A stretch of DNA of 64,000 nt from NCBI RefSeq assembly GCF_039523035.1, contig NZ_BAAAEN010000003.1, forward strand, positions 62,001 through 126,000. Reading direction: 5' to 3'. The notes under the pieces were generated by a model. It was not told the origin of the DNA. It searched no databases and saw only the letters and a list, made by a program, of their open reading frames with translations. This document shows positions 1-7,830 of the stretch, piece after piece. This DNA is from Pigmentiphaga daeguensis (GTDB lineage: Bacteria > Pseudomonadota > Gammaproteobacteria > Burkholderiales > Burkholderiaceae_B). Both the position numbers and the translations under genes were made by a program. Every line of letters begins with the position of its first letter. Position 1 is the stretch's first letter.

Positions 1-50
1 GGCAGTTCGGCGGCCTTGAGCAGGACGGCCCGGGATGGCGTGACGTTCAT
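1..50 (-). CDS. Unidentified CDS, N-terminal fragment
   Basis: An ATG on the minus strand (complement of 48-50) opens a frame running off the left edge, giving 16 codons starting MNVTPSRAVLLKAAEL with no stop. It follows the Bug gene on the same strand after 16 bases, so it is probably the third gene of the dehydrogenase-Bug operon. Too little is visible to assign a family. The evidence is start codon, spacing and strand only. Confidence 0.4.
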   Translation of the reverse strand, partial: MNVTPSRAVLLKAAEL

Positions 51-66
51 CGTGGGTTCCTCGGCC

Positions 67-1038
67 TCAGTTGGACTGGATGTTGCCGTCGCGGATCAGT
101 TGCTGGTACAGGTCGAAGTTGCCGCGCGTGGCGGCGCCGAATTCGTCGGGGCCGATGCCGCGCAGGGTCATGCCCAGCGGCGCCAACTGCGCCTTCACGT
201 CGGACGCGGCCAGGGCCTTCACCACGCTCTGGTGCAGGCGGTCGACGATGGGCCGGGGCGTCCCGTGCGGCGCGACGATCGTGGCCCACGAGTCGAAGAA
301 GAACCCGGGCAGGCCGGAGGTGTCCACCGTCGGCACCCCGGGGAACTGCGCCAGCGGCTCCTTCGTGGATACCGCCAGCAGCTTCACCTTGCCGCCCTGG
401 ATCAACCCCGCCACCGTTCCCAGCCCCTGGAATCCCGCCTGCACTTCCTTGCCCGCCACCGCCACGGCGCCGGGCGTCGCGCCCTTGTAGGGCACGTGCA
501 CGATGTCCAGGCCGGCCTTGCGGGCGAACAGCGCCATCGCGATGTGCTGCGGACTGCCGTTGCCGCCCGAGCTGTAGTTGATGCGGCCGGGGTTGGCGCG
601 CGCATCGGCGATGAAATCGGCCGCGGTCTTGTAGGGGGAGTCGGCCGGCACCACCAGCCCCCACTCGACCGTCGCCACCAGCGACACCGGATCGAAGTCC
701 TTCAGGGGATGCCACGGCATGCTGGGATAGATGTGCGGGATCATGGTGAGGATGCTGTCGTTGAAGCCGCCCAGCGTGTAGCCGTCCGGCGCGGCCTTGG
801 CCACCTTGTCCGCGCCGATCAGCCCGGACGAGCCGGGAATGTTCTCGACCACGAAGGGCTGGCCCAGGTCCTCGGACATCTTCTGGACCACGATCCGGAC
901 CGCCTTGTCCACCGCGGAGCCCGCGGCCAGCGGGATCACCATGCGGACGGGCTTGGCGGGATAGGCGTCGGCTGCCCGCGCGGGGGTGCCCGCGCAGACC
1001 AGCAGCGCCATGCCCACGCTTGCGATGATGGACTTCAT
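67..1038 (-). CDS. Bug-family (tripartite tricarboxylate) solute-binding protein
   Basis: 323-residue periplasmic receptor of the Bug/TctC family, which captures small carboxylates or related acids for TTT-type uptake. The N-terminus has a hydrophobic segment ending in a signal peptidase I-like site (CAGTPARAAD, about residues 16-25). Family landmarks are present: PAKPVRMVIPLAAGSAVDK, VVENIPGSSG, APDGYTLG, and HVPYKGATPG, the loop shaping the ligand carboxylate site. Length is normal for Bug proteins. It lies 51 bases downstream of a malate/L-lactate dehydrogenase-like gene on the same strand, so its ligand may be that enzyme's substrate (inference). No TctA or TctB membrane component is nearby. 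The ligand is unknown. Confidence 0.93.
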   Translation of the reverse strand: MKSIIASVGMALLVCAGTPARAADAYPAKPVRMVIPLAAGSAVDKAVRIVVQKMSEDLGQPFVVENIPGSSGLIGADKVAKAAPDGYTLGGFNDSILTMIPHIYPSMPWHPLKDFDPVSLVATVEWGLVVPADSPYKTAADFIADARANPGRINYSSGGNGSPQHIAMALFARKAGLDIVHVPYKGATPGAVAVAGKEVQAGFQGLGTVAGLIQGGKVKLLAVSTKEPLAQFPGVPTVDTSGLPGFFFDSWATIVAPHGTPRPIVDRLHQSVVKALAASDVKAQLAPLGMTLRGIGPDEFGAATRGNFDLYQQLIRDGNIQSN

Positions 1039-1089
1039 GTCTGTCTCCTCCCCCGTCTGTGCGGGTGGTGTCTGGGAACGAATCTGCGG

Positions 1090-2157
1090 TCAGCTGGCCA
1101 GGAGCGGAATCTCCAGTTCCCTGGCCAGCTGGTCCAGCTCGGCCGCCACGCCGCGGGAAACGGGAATGCCCGTTTCCCGGTAGTGCCGGCGGCGCACGTG
1201 GCTCTGTTCGCCGGGCATCCAGATGCGCTCGGTGCCGGGCATGCGGGCGCTGCCGCGCAGGTCTCCCACCAGCCGGTCGACCGCCTCCTTGAAGCCCTGC
1301 ACCGGGCCGAAGGCGGCCAGGTTCAGGACCAGCATGGCCTGGCCGGTATTGGTCGGCGTGACGTGGTCCTTGTTGAAATCGACGACGTCCCGCCCCATCG
1401 CGGCACCGTTCAGCGTGCCGGCCAGCAGGCCAACCATCAGGGCCAGGCCATAGCCCTTGTGGCCGCCTATGGGCATCAGGAAACCCTCGTCCGAACGCGT
1501 GGGGTCAAGCAGCGGCCGGCCCTCGCGGTCGATCATCCAACCCTCGGGCATCATCTCGCCGCGCTTGGCCTTGGCCTTGACCTTGCCATAGGCCGCCACC
1601 GTGGTCGCCATGTCCAGCACCACCGGCGGCTCGTCGCCCGCCGGCACGCCGACCGAGATGGGATTGGTCGACAGCAGCATGTCGGTGCCGCCCCAGGGCG
1701 GCAGGTGATTGGCGTTGCCCACCGCGAAATAGATGCCGACCATGTCGTGCCGCAGCGGCATGGCCGAGTACAGCGAGGCCGGGCCGGCATGGTTGCTGCG
1801 GCGCGTGCCCACCCAGGCCGCACCCTGGGTCCTGGCCTTGTCGATGGCGATTGCGGTCGCGCGCGACACCACCAGGTGTCCCATGCCGTTGTCGCCGTCC
1901 ACGACGGCCATGCCCGGCATGTCGGCCACCACCCGGATGTCGGGCCGCACGTTGATGCCGCCCGACCGGATCCGCCTGACGTATTGGGGCAGGCGGATGA
2001 CGCCGTGGCCGTCCGAGCCCTGCAGGTCGGCCTGGGCCATCAGGCCCGCCACGGTGGCGGCATCGCCCTCGGGCAGCCCCGCTCGCCGCAGCGCCGCGGC
2101 AATGAATCGCTCCAGTTGTTCCAGGGAAACCGATATCGAATTGCTATCTACACCCAT
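1090..2157 (-). CDS. Malate/L-lactate dehydrogenase family (Ldh2) NAD(P)-dependent oxidoreductase
   Basis: About 355 residues of the Ldh_2/YlbC/YiaK family, cytoplasmic enzymes that reduce or oxidise 2-keto/2-hydroxy acids with NAD(P). Recognisable family motifs are the substrate-loop GSDGHGVIRLPQYVRRI near residue 50, the SNHAGPASLYS segment containing the conserved histidine, and STNPISVGVP and PIGGHKGYGLALMV in the C-terminal half. The ATG at 2157 is preferred over an in-frame GTG at 2172 because it gives the normal short N-terminus. The substrate (malate, lactate, ureidoglycolate, diketogulonate, sulfolactate) cannot be read from sequence. A Bug receptor gene follows it, and it is divergent from a LysR gene with a strong palindrome between, which suggests a substrate-inducible catabolic operon. 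Confidence 0.9.
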   Translation of the reverse strand: MGVDSNSISVSLEQLERFIAAALRRAGLPEGDAATVAGLMAQADLQGSDGHGVIRLPQYVRRIRSGGINVRPDIRVVADMPGMAVVDGDNGMGHLVVSRATAIAIDKARTQGAAWVGTRRSNHAGPASLYSAMPLRHDMVGIYFAVGNANHLPPWGGTDMLLSTNPISVGVPAGDEPPVVLDMATTVAAYGKVKAKAKRGEMMPEGWMIDREGRPLLDPTRSDEGFLMPIGGHKGYGLALMVGLLAGTLNGAAMGRDVVDFNKDHVTPTNTGQAMLVLNLAAFGPVQGFKEAVDRLVGDLRGSARMPGTERIWMPGEQSHVRRRHYRETGIPVSRGVAAELDQLARELEIPLLAS

Positions 2158-2236
2158 GTCCGTCCATGCCACAGCGCGTTGACGGCCAATGCTAGAGAGC
2201 GCCAGGGCGGAAATCCAATACAGAATTCGCTCCGGG

Positions 2237-2255
2237 CCATATCATCCTGATATGG
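2237..2255. promoter_or_regulatory. Palindromic operator candidate for LysR regulator
   Basis: Perfect inverted repeat CCATATCA-TCC-TGATATGG (8-base arms, 3-base centre) in the 114-base divergent region. It contains the T-N11-A pattern of LysR boxes and ends 16 bases before the LysR ATG. It probably mediates autoregulation and control of the divergent dehydrogenase-Bug operon. Seen directly; the function is inferred. Confidence 0.6.
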
Positions 2256-2271
2256 TTTATCGGGGGCAGCC

Positions 2272-3225
2272 ATGAATCTGCGCACCTTGCGGTACTTCGT
2301 CGCCATCGTCGACGCCGGCAGCCTGAGCGCGGCCGCGCAGGCCATCTCCATCGCCCAGCCCGCGCTCAGCCGCCAACTGCGCGAGCTGGAACGGGAAATG
2401 GGCCAGCCCCTGCTGATACGAGGCGCGCGCGGCGTGCGGCTGACGGCCGCGGGGCTGACGCTGTACGAGTCCGCGCAGCGCATGCTGGCCGAGGCGGCCC
2501 GGCTGCGCCGGCAGATGACGCAGCGCCCGGCCAGCGCCGCCACCACGGTCACCATCGGCATCTCGCCCACCCTGGCCGCGGTGCTGGTGCCGGGCCTGTT
2601 CGAACAATCGCGGCGGGGCCTGGACGGCATCCGCATCAAGGTGCGCGAGGCCTTCACGCCCTCGCTGCTGGAATGGGTGGAACGTGGAATGGTGGACATG
2701 GCCGTGGTCACCAACCCCAGTCCAGGCGGTGCGCTGGCCCTGCAGCCGCTGCTGGGCGAACCCTTCGCGCTGGTCGCCAACGTCGCGCTGGGCCTGGGCC
2801 CCGTCATCCCGGCCACGCAGTTGCATCGCATGCCGCTGCTGATGACCTCCTTGCACCGCGACATCGTGGACAGGCAATTGATGCCGCTGGGCGTGGACCT
2901 GCGATTGGAGGCCGAGATCGACTCGGTCGACGCCATCCGGGAACTCGTCTGCCGGGGCCGCTGGGCCACCATCATGCCGATCTCGGTGTTCAAGGACCTG
3001 GTTGCCGCGGGCCGGGTGACCGGCTCGGAAATCACCGGCGTGCAACTGAACCGCATGCTGGTGCTGGCGCGCCGCATCGAGCGGGACAGCCCGGCGGCCT
3101 ACGACGCGGTGCAGGACCTGCTGCACGCGGAATTCGCGCGGCTCAATCGCGCCAATGTATTCGGCATATCGAACCTGGGCGGGCCATTCGCTGGCGAACG
3201 GGATGCCATGCGGGCAGGAGAGTGA
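2272..3225 (+). CDS. LysR-family transcriptional regulator
   Basis: 317-residue LTTR. The N-terminal winged helix-turn-helix is clear (MNLRTLRYFVAIVDAGSLSA, then AAQAISIAQPALSRQLRELE at about 20-40), followed by a periplasmic-binding-protein-like effector domain from about residue 90. The start MNLRTLRYF is typical for the family and agrees with the spacing to the palindromic site upstream. The effector domain resembles the CbbR/CysB-like fold only in general layout, and no ligand can be predicted. It is divergent from the Ldh2-Bug genes and is presumably their regulator. Confidence 0.93.
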   Translation: MNLRTLRYFVAIVDAGSLSAAAQAISIAQPALSRQLRELEREMGQPLLIRGARGVRLTAAGLTLYESAQRMLAEAARLRRQMTQRPASAATTVTIGISPTLAAVLVPGLFEQSRRGLDGIRIKVREAFTPSLLEWVERGMVDMAVVTNPSPGGALALQPLLGEPFALVANVALGLGPVIPATQLHRMPLLMTSLHRDIVDRQLMPLGVDLRLEAEIDSVDAIRELVCRGRWATIMPISVFKDLVAAGRVTGSEITGVQLNRMLVLARRIERDSPAAYDAVQDLLHAEFARLNRANVFGISNLGGPFAGERDAMRAGE

Positions 3226-3261
3226 CGGGGAAAGGGCGCAGGAACGACGAGGGGCGGCGGG

Positions 3262-3336
3262 TGGCGTCCCCACCAGGAATCGAACCTGGATCTGATTCTT
3301 AGGAGGAACCTGTTCTATCCATTGAACTACAGGGAC
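3262..3336 (-). tRNA. tRNA-Arg (anticodon CCT)
   Basis: The complement strand folds as a cloverleaf. Acceptor GTCCCTG pairs with TGGGGAC, followed by discriminator G and an encoded CCA. The D stem is GTTC/GAAC. The anticodon stem GGTTC/GAATC carries loop CTCCTAA, anticodon CCU. The T arm is CCAGG-TTCGATT-CCTGG. Length is 75 including CCA, and the overall pattern matches the enterobacterial minor tRNA-Arg(CCU) reading AGG. It is a lone tRNA gene between the LysR and permease genes. Lone tRNA genes are common integration sites, but no integrase or att duplication was seen here. Confidence 0.95.
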
Positions 3337-3463
3337 GCAAGCCCGCTACTGTAACAGCAGAAAGGCCCCCGGGACAAGAATCGCCTTGCCGGTGCAAGCC
3401 ATGTGAGAATGCGGTCAACGGACCGGGCGAGAACGCGCCGACACCACATCCAGCGAGGTGCCC

Positions 3464-4879
3464 ATGGACCTGTTCCGCGTCAAGAGCATAGACAGCATGC
3501 TGGCGCAGCGCGAGACGGCGGGCTTGCGCAAAAGCCTGTCCACCTTCGACCTCGTCATGCTGGGCGTGGGCGCGGTCGTCGGCTCGGGCATCTTCATCCT
3601 GACCGGCACCGGCAGCCTGATCGCCGGCCCCGCGCTGTCGCTGTCCTTCGTCCTGGCCGCCATCGCCTGCTTTTTCTCGGCGCTGTCCTATGCCGAATTC
3701 TCGTCATCGCTGCCCGTATCGGGCTCGGTCTACACCTATGTCTACGCCACGCTGGGTGAACTGCCCGCCTGGCTGATCGGCTGGATCCTGATCCTGGAGT
3801 TCGGCCTGGCGGCCTCGGCCGTCGCCGCTGGCTGGTCCGGCTACCTGCAATCGCTGATCGCCGGCTTCGGCCTGCACCTGCCCGAGGCGCTGCGCGCCGC
3901 GCCGGGCGCGGTGGCCGGCAGCGCGTCGCTGTTCAACCTGCCGGCCTTCCTCGTCCTGGCCGCCATCACCGCCCTGCTCTCGCTCGGCGTGCGCCAATCC
4001 AAGCGCGTCAACAACGCGATGGTAGTGATCAAGATCCTGGTGGTGGTGCTGTTCATCGCCGCCGGCGCCACCCACGTGCGAACCGAGAACTGGACGCCCT
4101 TCATGCCCTACGGCATGAGCGGCGTCTATGCCGGCGCCGCGCTGATGTTCTATGCGTTCATCGGCTTCGACGCGGTCGCGTCCTCGGCCGAGGAAGTCAG
4201 GAATCCGCAGCGGTCGCTACCCCTCGGCATCCTGGGCTCGCTGCTGATCTGCACCGTGCTGTACGTGCTCGTGACCCTGGTCATGACCGGTATCGTGCCT
4301 TACCAGGACTTCACCGCCAATTCCGACCACCCGGTCTCGCTGGCCTTGCAGCGCACCGGGCAGCTGGGCCTGGCCGGCGTGGTCGACCTGGGCGCGATCC
4401 TGGGCATGACGACGGTCATCCTCGTCATGAGCTACGGCCTGACGCGCATCCTCTACGCCATGGCGCGCGACGGCCTGCTGCCACGGCGGCTGGCCAGCCT
4501 GCATCCGCGCCATGCGACGCCCTTCACGTTGACGTGGACCGTCGGACTGGCCTTCGCGCTGATCGCCGGGCTCATCCCCCTGGCGGTGCTGGCCGAGCTG
4601 ATCAACATCGGCACGCTGACCGCCTTCGCGCTGATCTCGCTGGCGGTCATCGTCCTGCGCAGGACCCATCCGGAACTGCGCCGCGGCTTCCGCTGCCCCG
4701 GCGTCCCCTACGTCCCGCTCGCGGCCGTCGTCTGCTGCGTCTTCCTGATCGCGCACCTGGACCGGATCACCTGGCTGGCCTTCTGCGTATGGCTGCTGGC
4801 GGGCCTCGCGGTGTATTTCCTGTATTCGCGCCGCAAGGCCGTGCTGGCCGGCGAACCGGTCACGCCGCCTGGACGCTGA
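3464..4879 (+). CDS. APC-superfamily amino acid permease
   Basis: About 471-residue inner-membrane transporter of the amino acid-polyamine-cation superfamily, probably an amino acid:proton symporter or exchanger. The first transmembrane segment carries the APC signature GVGAVVGSGIFILTGTGSL (about residues 35-53). Roughly twelve hydrophobic segments follow, with the TM6-like GAALMFYAFIGFDAVASSAEEVRNP. The ATG at 3464 has GAGG five bases upstream, so the in-frame GTG at 3458 is not needed. It resembles YfnA/cationic amino-acid transporter types, but the substrate is unproven. Its last 20 bases overlap the 3' end of the convergent molybdoenzyme gene. Confidence 0.92.
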   Translation: MDLFRVKSIDSMLAQRETAGLRKSLSTFDLVMLGVGAVVGSGIFILTGTGSLIAGPALSLSFVLAAIACFFSALSYAEFSSSLPVSGSVYTYVYATLGELPAWLIGWILILEFGLAASAVAAGWSGYLQSLIAGFGLHLPEALRAAPGAVAGSASLFNLPAFLVLAAITALLSLGVRQSKRVNNAMVVIKILVVVLFIAAGATHVRTENWTPFMPYGMSGVYAGAALMFYAFIGFDAVASSAEEVRNPQRSLPLGILGSLLICTVLYVLVTLVMTGIVPYQDFTANSDHPVSLALQRTGQLGLAGVVDLGAILGMTTVILVMSYGLTRILYAMARDGLLPRRLASLHPRHATPFTLTWTVGLAFALIAGLIPLAVLAELINIGTLTAFALISLAVIVLRRTHPELRRGFRCPGVPYVPLAAVVCCVFLIAHLDRITWLAFCVWLLAGLAVYFLYSRRKAVLAGEPVTPPGR

Positions 4880-7172
4880 TCGCCGGCACCTCGAAGGCTT
4901 CCACCCGCGGCGCCTCGCCTTCCCACTTGCGGATCTCCACCAGCGCCGACAGCGCGCTGGGCGCCTGCGCCAGGCGCGAGGTACCCGCGTCCAGGGTCAG
5001 CACGTTGGGATTGCCATGCCGCTCCAGCGCCGCATCCAGGGGATCGAACCACGCGCCGGTGGACATGATGGCCACGCCGCGCATCACGTCGTCCTGCACG
5101 GAGGCCGCCGCGATGCAGGCGCCGCGGTCGTTGTAGACCTTGACGAGGTCGCCGTCCCGGATCCCGCGCGCCGCCGCGTCCTCGGCCGCCATCCGCACGC
5201 GCTCGCGCCCGTGCAGCTTGTTGGCGGTGGACACGATGCCGGCGTCCAGCTGCGAGTGCAGCTTGTCGCCCGGCTGCGATGTGACCAGGTGCAGCGGAAA
5301 GCGCGCGGCCAGGTCCGCGCCCAGCCATTCGGCCGGCGGCACCCAGGCCGGATGGGGCGGGCAGTCGTCGTAGCCGAAGCCGGCGATGCGCTCGGAATAG
5401 ATTTCTATGCGGCCCGACGGCGTCTTGAGCGGATGGGCGGCGGGATCGCGGCGGAACTCCTCGAACAGCACGAACTCGCGCGTCGGCTCGGGCAGTTCCA
5501 GGTGTCCCGCGCGCCAGAAGTCCTCGAAACCGGGCGCCTCGAATCCCGCCTCGCGCCACCCCGCGGCCATGCCGTCATAGATGTGGCGTATCCACTGGAA
5601 CTCGTCGCGGCCGCCGGTGAAGGCCTGCTCGTAGCCGCCCATGGCGGCCAGCTCGCGATAGATGTCGAAGTCGTTGCGGCTTTGCGCATGCGGCGCCAGC
5701 GCCTGATGCATGGCCAGCACGAAGCGGTCGCGCGAGGAACCGCCGATGTCGTTGCGCTCGAGCGTGGTGGTGGCCGGCAGCACGATGTCGGCGCGGCGCG
5801 CGGTGGGCGTCCACCAGCTGTCGTGCACGACGATGGTCTGGGGCTTGCTCCAGGCGCGCACCAGGCGGTTCAGGTCCTGGTGGTGATGGAAGGGATTACC
5901 GCCCGCCCAGTAGATCATCTGGATGTCGGGGTAGACGTCCTTGCGGCCGTTGAACTCGAAAGGCTCGCCGGGCTGCAGCAGCATGTCGGCGATGCGCGCC
6001 ACGGGAATCGAGCGGCCGATGGGGTTCGCTCCCGAGGACATCTCGGGCGAGGCCGCGGCCGGCCGCGGATTGCCCACGCCGTTCATGGAACCGTGGCCGA
6101 ACGCGAAGCCGCCGCCGGGCAGGCCGATCTGCCCCAGCGCCGCCGCCAGCGCGATCGCCGCCCAATAGGGTTGCTCGCCGCGGTGCGCCCGCTGCAGCGA
6201 CCAGGTGCAGGTCAGCATGGTGCGCGTGTCGGCCGCGCGCCGCGCCAGGGCGCGTATGTCGGCCGCCGGCACGCCGCACAGCTCCTGCGCCCACTCGGGA
6301 CTCTTGGCCTGGCCGTCGGCCCTGCCCAGCACGTAGTCGGCGAAGCGGTCGAAGCCGGCGCAATGGGTCTGCACGAAATCGGCGGCGTGCCGGCCCTCGG
6401 CCAACAGCACGTGCACCATGGCCAGCATCAGGGCGGCATCCGTGTTGGGCCGGATGGGGATCCAGCGCGCATCGATGCCTTCCGGCACGTCCGCCCGGGT
6501 GGGGCTGACGACCACGAATTCGACGCCCGCTTCCCTGGCGCGCGCCAGCCAGCGCGGCGTGGAATGCTCGCCGGCGCCGCCCGAGGTGATCTGGGTATTG
6601 CGCAGCGGTATCCCGCCGAAGGCCACGAGCAGCCGCGTGTGCGCGGCCACGCTGTTCCAGTCGGTGACCCGCCCGGTGACCGGCGAATAGGTGCCGATGA
6701 TGTGCGGCAGCAGGAATTGCGCCGCGCCCCAGCTGTAGTTGCCGGCCTGGTTGACGCAGCCACCGCCCGCGTTCAGGAAACGGTGGGTCTGCGTGCGCGC
6801 ATGGTGCAGGCGGCCGGCCGAGGACCAGCCGTACGATCCGCCGAAGATCGACGCATCGCCATGCGTGGTCCGGATGCGCGCCAGTTCGTCGGCCACGAGC
6901 TTCAGGGCTACGTCCCATTCCACTTCCACGAACCGGTCGCCGCCACGCGCGCTGCGATCGGCGCGTTCGCGGTCGCGCAGCCATCCCTCGCGCACGGCGG
7001 GGCGGGCGATGCGCAAGGGCGAGTGGACCATGCCGGGCATGGACCGCAGGATGGGCGACGGGGCCGGATCGAGCGCGAACGGCTCGCAGGCCTGCAGGCG
7101 ACCGTCGGCGACGACGGCGGTGAAGGCGCCCCAGTGGGACAGGGACGGAAAGCGTTTGACATCTACGGCCAT
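4860..7172 (-). CDS. bisC: Molybdopterin oxidoreductase, biotin/methionine sulfoxide reductase type
   Basis: 770-residue member of the DMSO/TMAO/biotin sulfoxide reductase branch of the Mo-bisMGD family. No Tat signal and no N-terminal [4Fe-4S] cysteines are visible, as in cytoplasmic BisC. The molybdenum-ligand region SYGWSSAGRLHHA (residues 113-125) supplies a serine (S117 or S118). Later come IYWAGGNPFHHHQDLNRLV, the ADIVLPATTTLERNDIGG block, and a C-terminal molydopterin-binding domain (VTSQPGDKLHSQLD, DLVKVYNDRG, GAWFDP). It reduces oxidised sulfur compounds such as biotin sulfoxide or free methionine sulfoxide (family knowledge). It sits 16 bases after an Lrp-type regulator gene on the same strand, so the two are probably one operon, with amino-acid-responsive control. 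The gene symbol is assigned by family only. Confidence 0.85.
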   Translation of the reverse strand: MAVDVKRFPSLSHWGAFTAVVADGRLQACEPFALDPAPSPILRSMPGMVHSPLRIARPAVREGWLRDRERADRSARGGDRFVEVEWDVALKLVADELARIRTTHGDASIFGGSYGWSSAGRLHHARTQTHRFLNAGGGCVNQAGNYSWGAAQFLLPHIIGTYSPVTGRVTDWNSVAAHTRLLVAFGGIPLRNTQITSGGAGEHSTPRWLARAREAGVEFVVVSPTRADVPEGIDARWIPIRPNTDAALMLAMVHVLLAEGRHAADFVQTHCAGFDRFADYVLGRADGQAKSPEWAQELCGVPAADIRALARRAADTRTMLTCTWSLQRAHRGEQPYWAAIALAAALGQIGLPGGGFAFGHGSMNGVGNPRPAAASPEMSSGANPIGRSIPVARIADMLLQPGEPFEFNGRKDVYPDIQMIYWAGGNPFHHHQDLNRLVRAWSKPQTIVVHDSWWTPTARRADIVLPATTTLERNDIGGSSRDRFVLAMHQALAPHAQSRNDFDIYRELAAMGGYEQAFTGGRDEFQWIRHIYDGMAAGWREAGFEAPGFEDFWRAGHLELPEPTREFVLFEEFRRDPAAHPLKTPSGRIEIYSERIAGFGYDDCPPHPAWVPPAEWLGADLAARFPLHLVTSQPGDKLHSQLDAGIVSTANKLHGRERVRMAAEDAAARGIRDGDLVKVYNDRGACIAAASVQDDVMRGVAIMSTGAWFDPLDAALERHGNPNVLTLDAGTSRLAQAPSALSALVEIRKWEGEAPRVEAFEVPAISVQAA

Positions 7173-7188
7173 GGCGGTCTCGGCAGGA

Positions 7189-7647
7189 TCAAGCGTAGTC
7201 CAACGGCAGCGCCGTCGTGTATTTCAGTTCTTCCATCGCGAAACTCGAGCTGACGTCGAAGAGTTCCACGACCTGTATGAGTTTCTTGTACACCATATCG
7301 AAGCCCTGGATGTCCGGAACCACGACCTTGAGCAGGTAATCGATCTCGCCGCTCATCCGGTAGAACTCGACCACCTCGGGCATGTCGCGCACCCCGGCGG
7401 CGAATTTCTGCAGCCATTGCAGGTCGTGGTGGTTGGTCTTGACGGCCACGAACACGGTCACTCCCACGCCCAGCTTGCGGTTGTCGAGCAGGCACACCTG
7501 CTTGCGGATCACACCCTCCTGCGTCAGACGCTGGATGCGTTTCCAGCACGCGGTGGGGGACAGGCTGACCCGCTCGGCGATCTCGTTGACCGAGAGCGTG
7601 GCGTCTTCCTGGAGGATAGAAAGAATATTGCTGTCTTTTTTATCCAT
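7189..7647 (-). CDS. Lrp/AsnC-family transcriptional regulator
   Basis: 152 residues, the standard length. The N-terminal helix-turn-helix ILSILQEDATLSVNEIAERV...SPTACWKRIQRLTQEGVI spans about residues 8-48 and is followed by a RAM/ligand-sensing domain (VCLLDNRKLGVGVTVFVAVK to the C-terminus). It starts at ATG 7647. It precedes the bisC-type gene by 16 bases and is divergent from a PLP lyase gene across an AT-rich spacer with an 18-base dyad. This placement suggests it controls both sides in response to an amino acid (inference). Confidence 0.93.
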   Translation of the reverse strand: MDKKDSNILSILQEDATLSVNEIAERVSLSPTACWKRIQRLTQEGVIRKQVCLLDNRKLGVGVTVFVAVKTNHHDLQWLQKFAAGVRDMPEVVEFYRMSGEIDYLLKVVVPDIQGFDMVYKKLIQVVELFDVSSSFAMEELKYTTALPLDYA

Positions 7648-7699
7648 GGGGAATCAATCACTATTCTAGAGATTGGAGGATAAATAATTTTCCCATTTT

Positions 7700-7717
7700 T
7701 TGACAAACCGGTGTCAA
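7700..7717. promoter_or_regulatory. TTGACA/TGTCAA dyad in divergent promoter region
   Basis: TTGACA-AACCGG-TGTCAA gives a consensus -35 hexamer on each strand arranged as a dyad, inside an AT-rich 183-base spacer between the Lrp gene and the PLP lyase gene. No good -10 is found at a 16-18 base spacing on either strand, so it may equally be an Lrp-type operator. Seen directly; the role is inferred. Confidence 0.4.
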
Positions 7718-7830
7718 TAAGGAAAAAAATTTAATCCCCTTCCCCCCTACACTTTCTCCATGCCCGACCGTATCGCGGATGGGGTTCGGCGCCGCCGGCG
7801 CCGTCTGTGCATTCGAGGACAAACGCAGCA

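Noticed and set aside
3262..3336. tRNA-Arg as an integration site of a genomic island
   Set aside because: No integrase gene, no duplicated tRNA 3' end and no change in coding style was seen on either side, so no island is supported.
4860..4879. Overlap of permease and molybdoenzyme 3' ends as a sign of a sequence error
   Set aside because: Both proteins end plausibly and the genes are convergent. A 20-base tail-to-tail overlap is common and needs no error.
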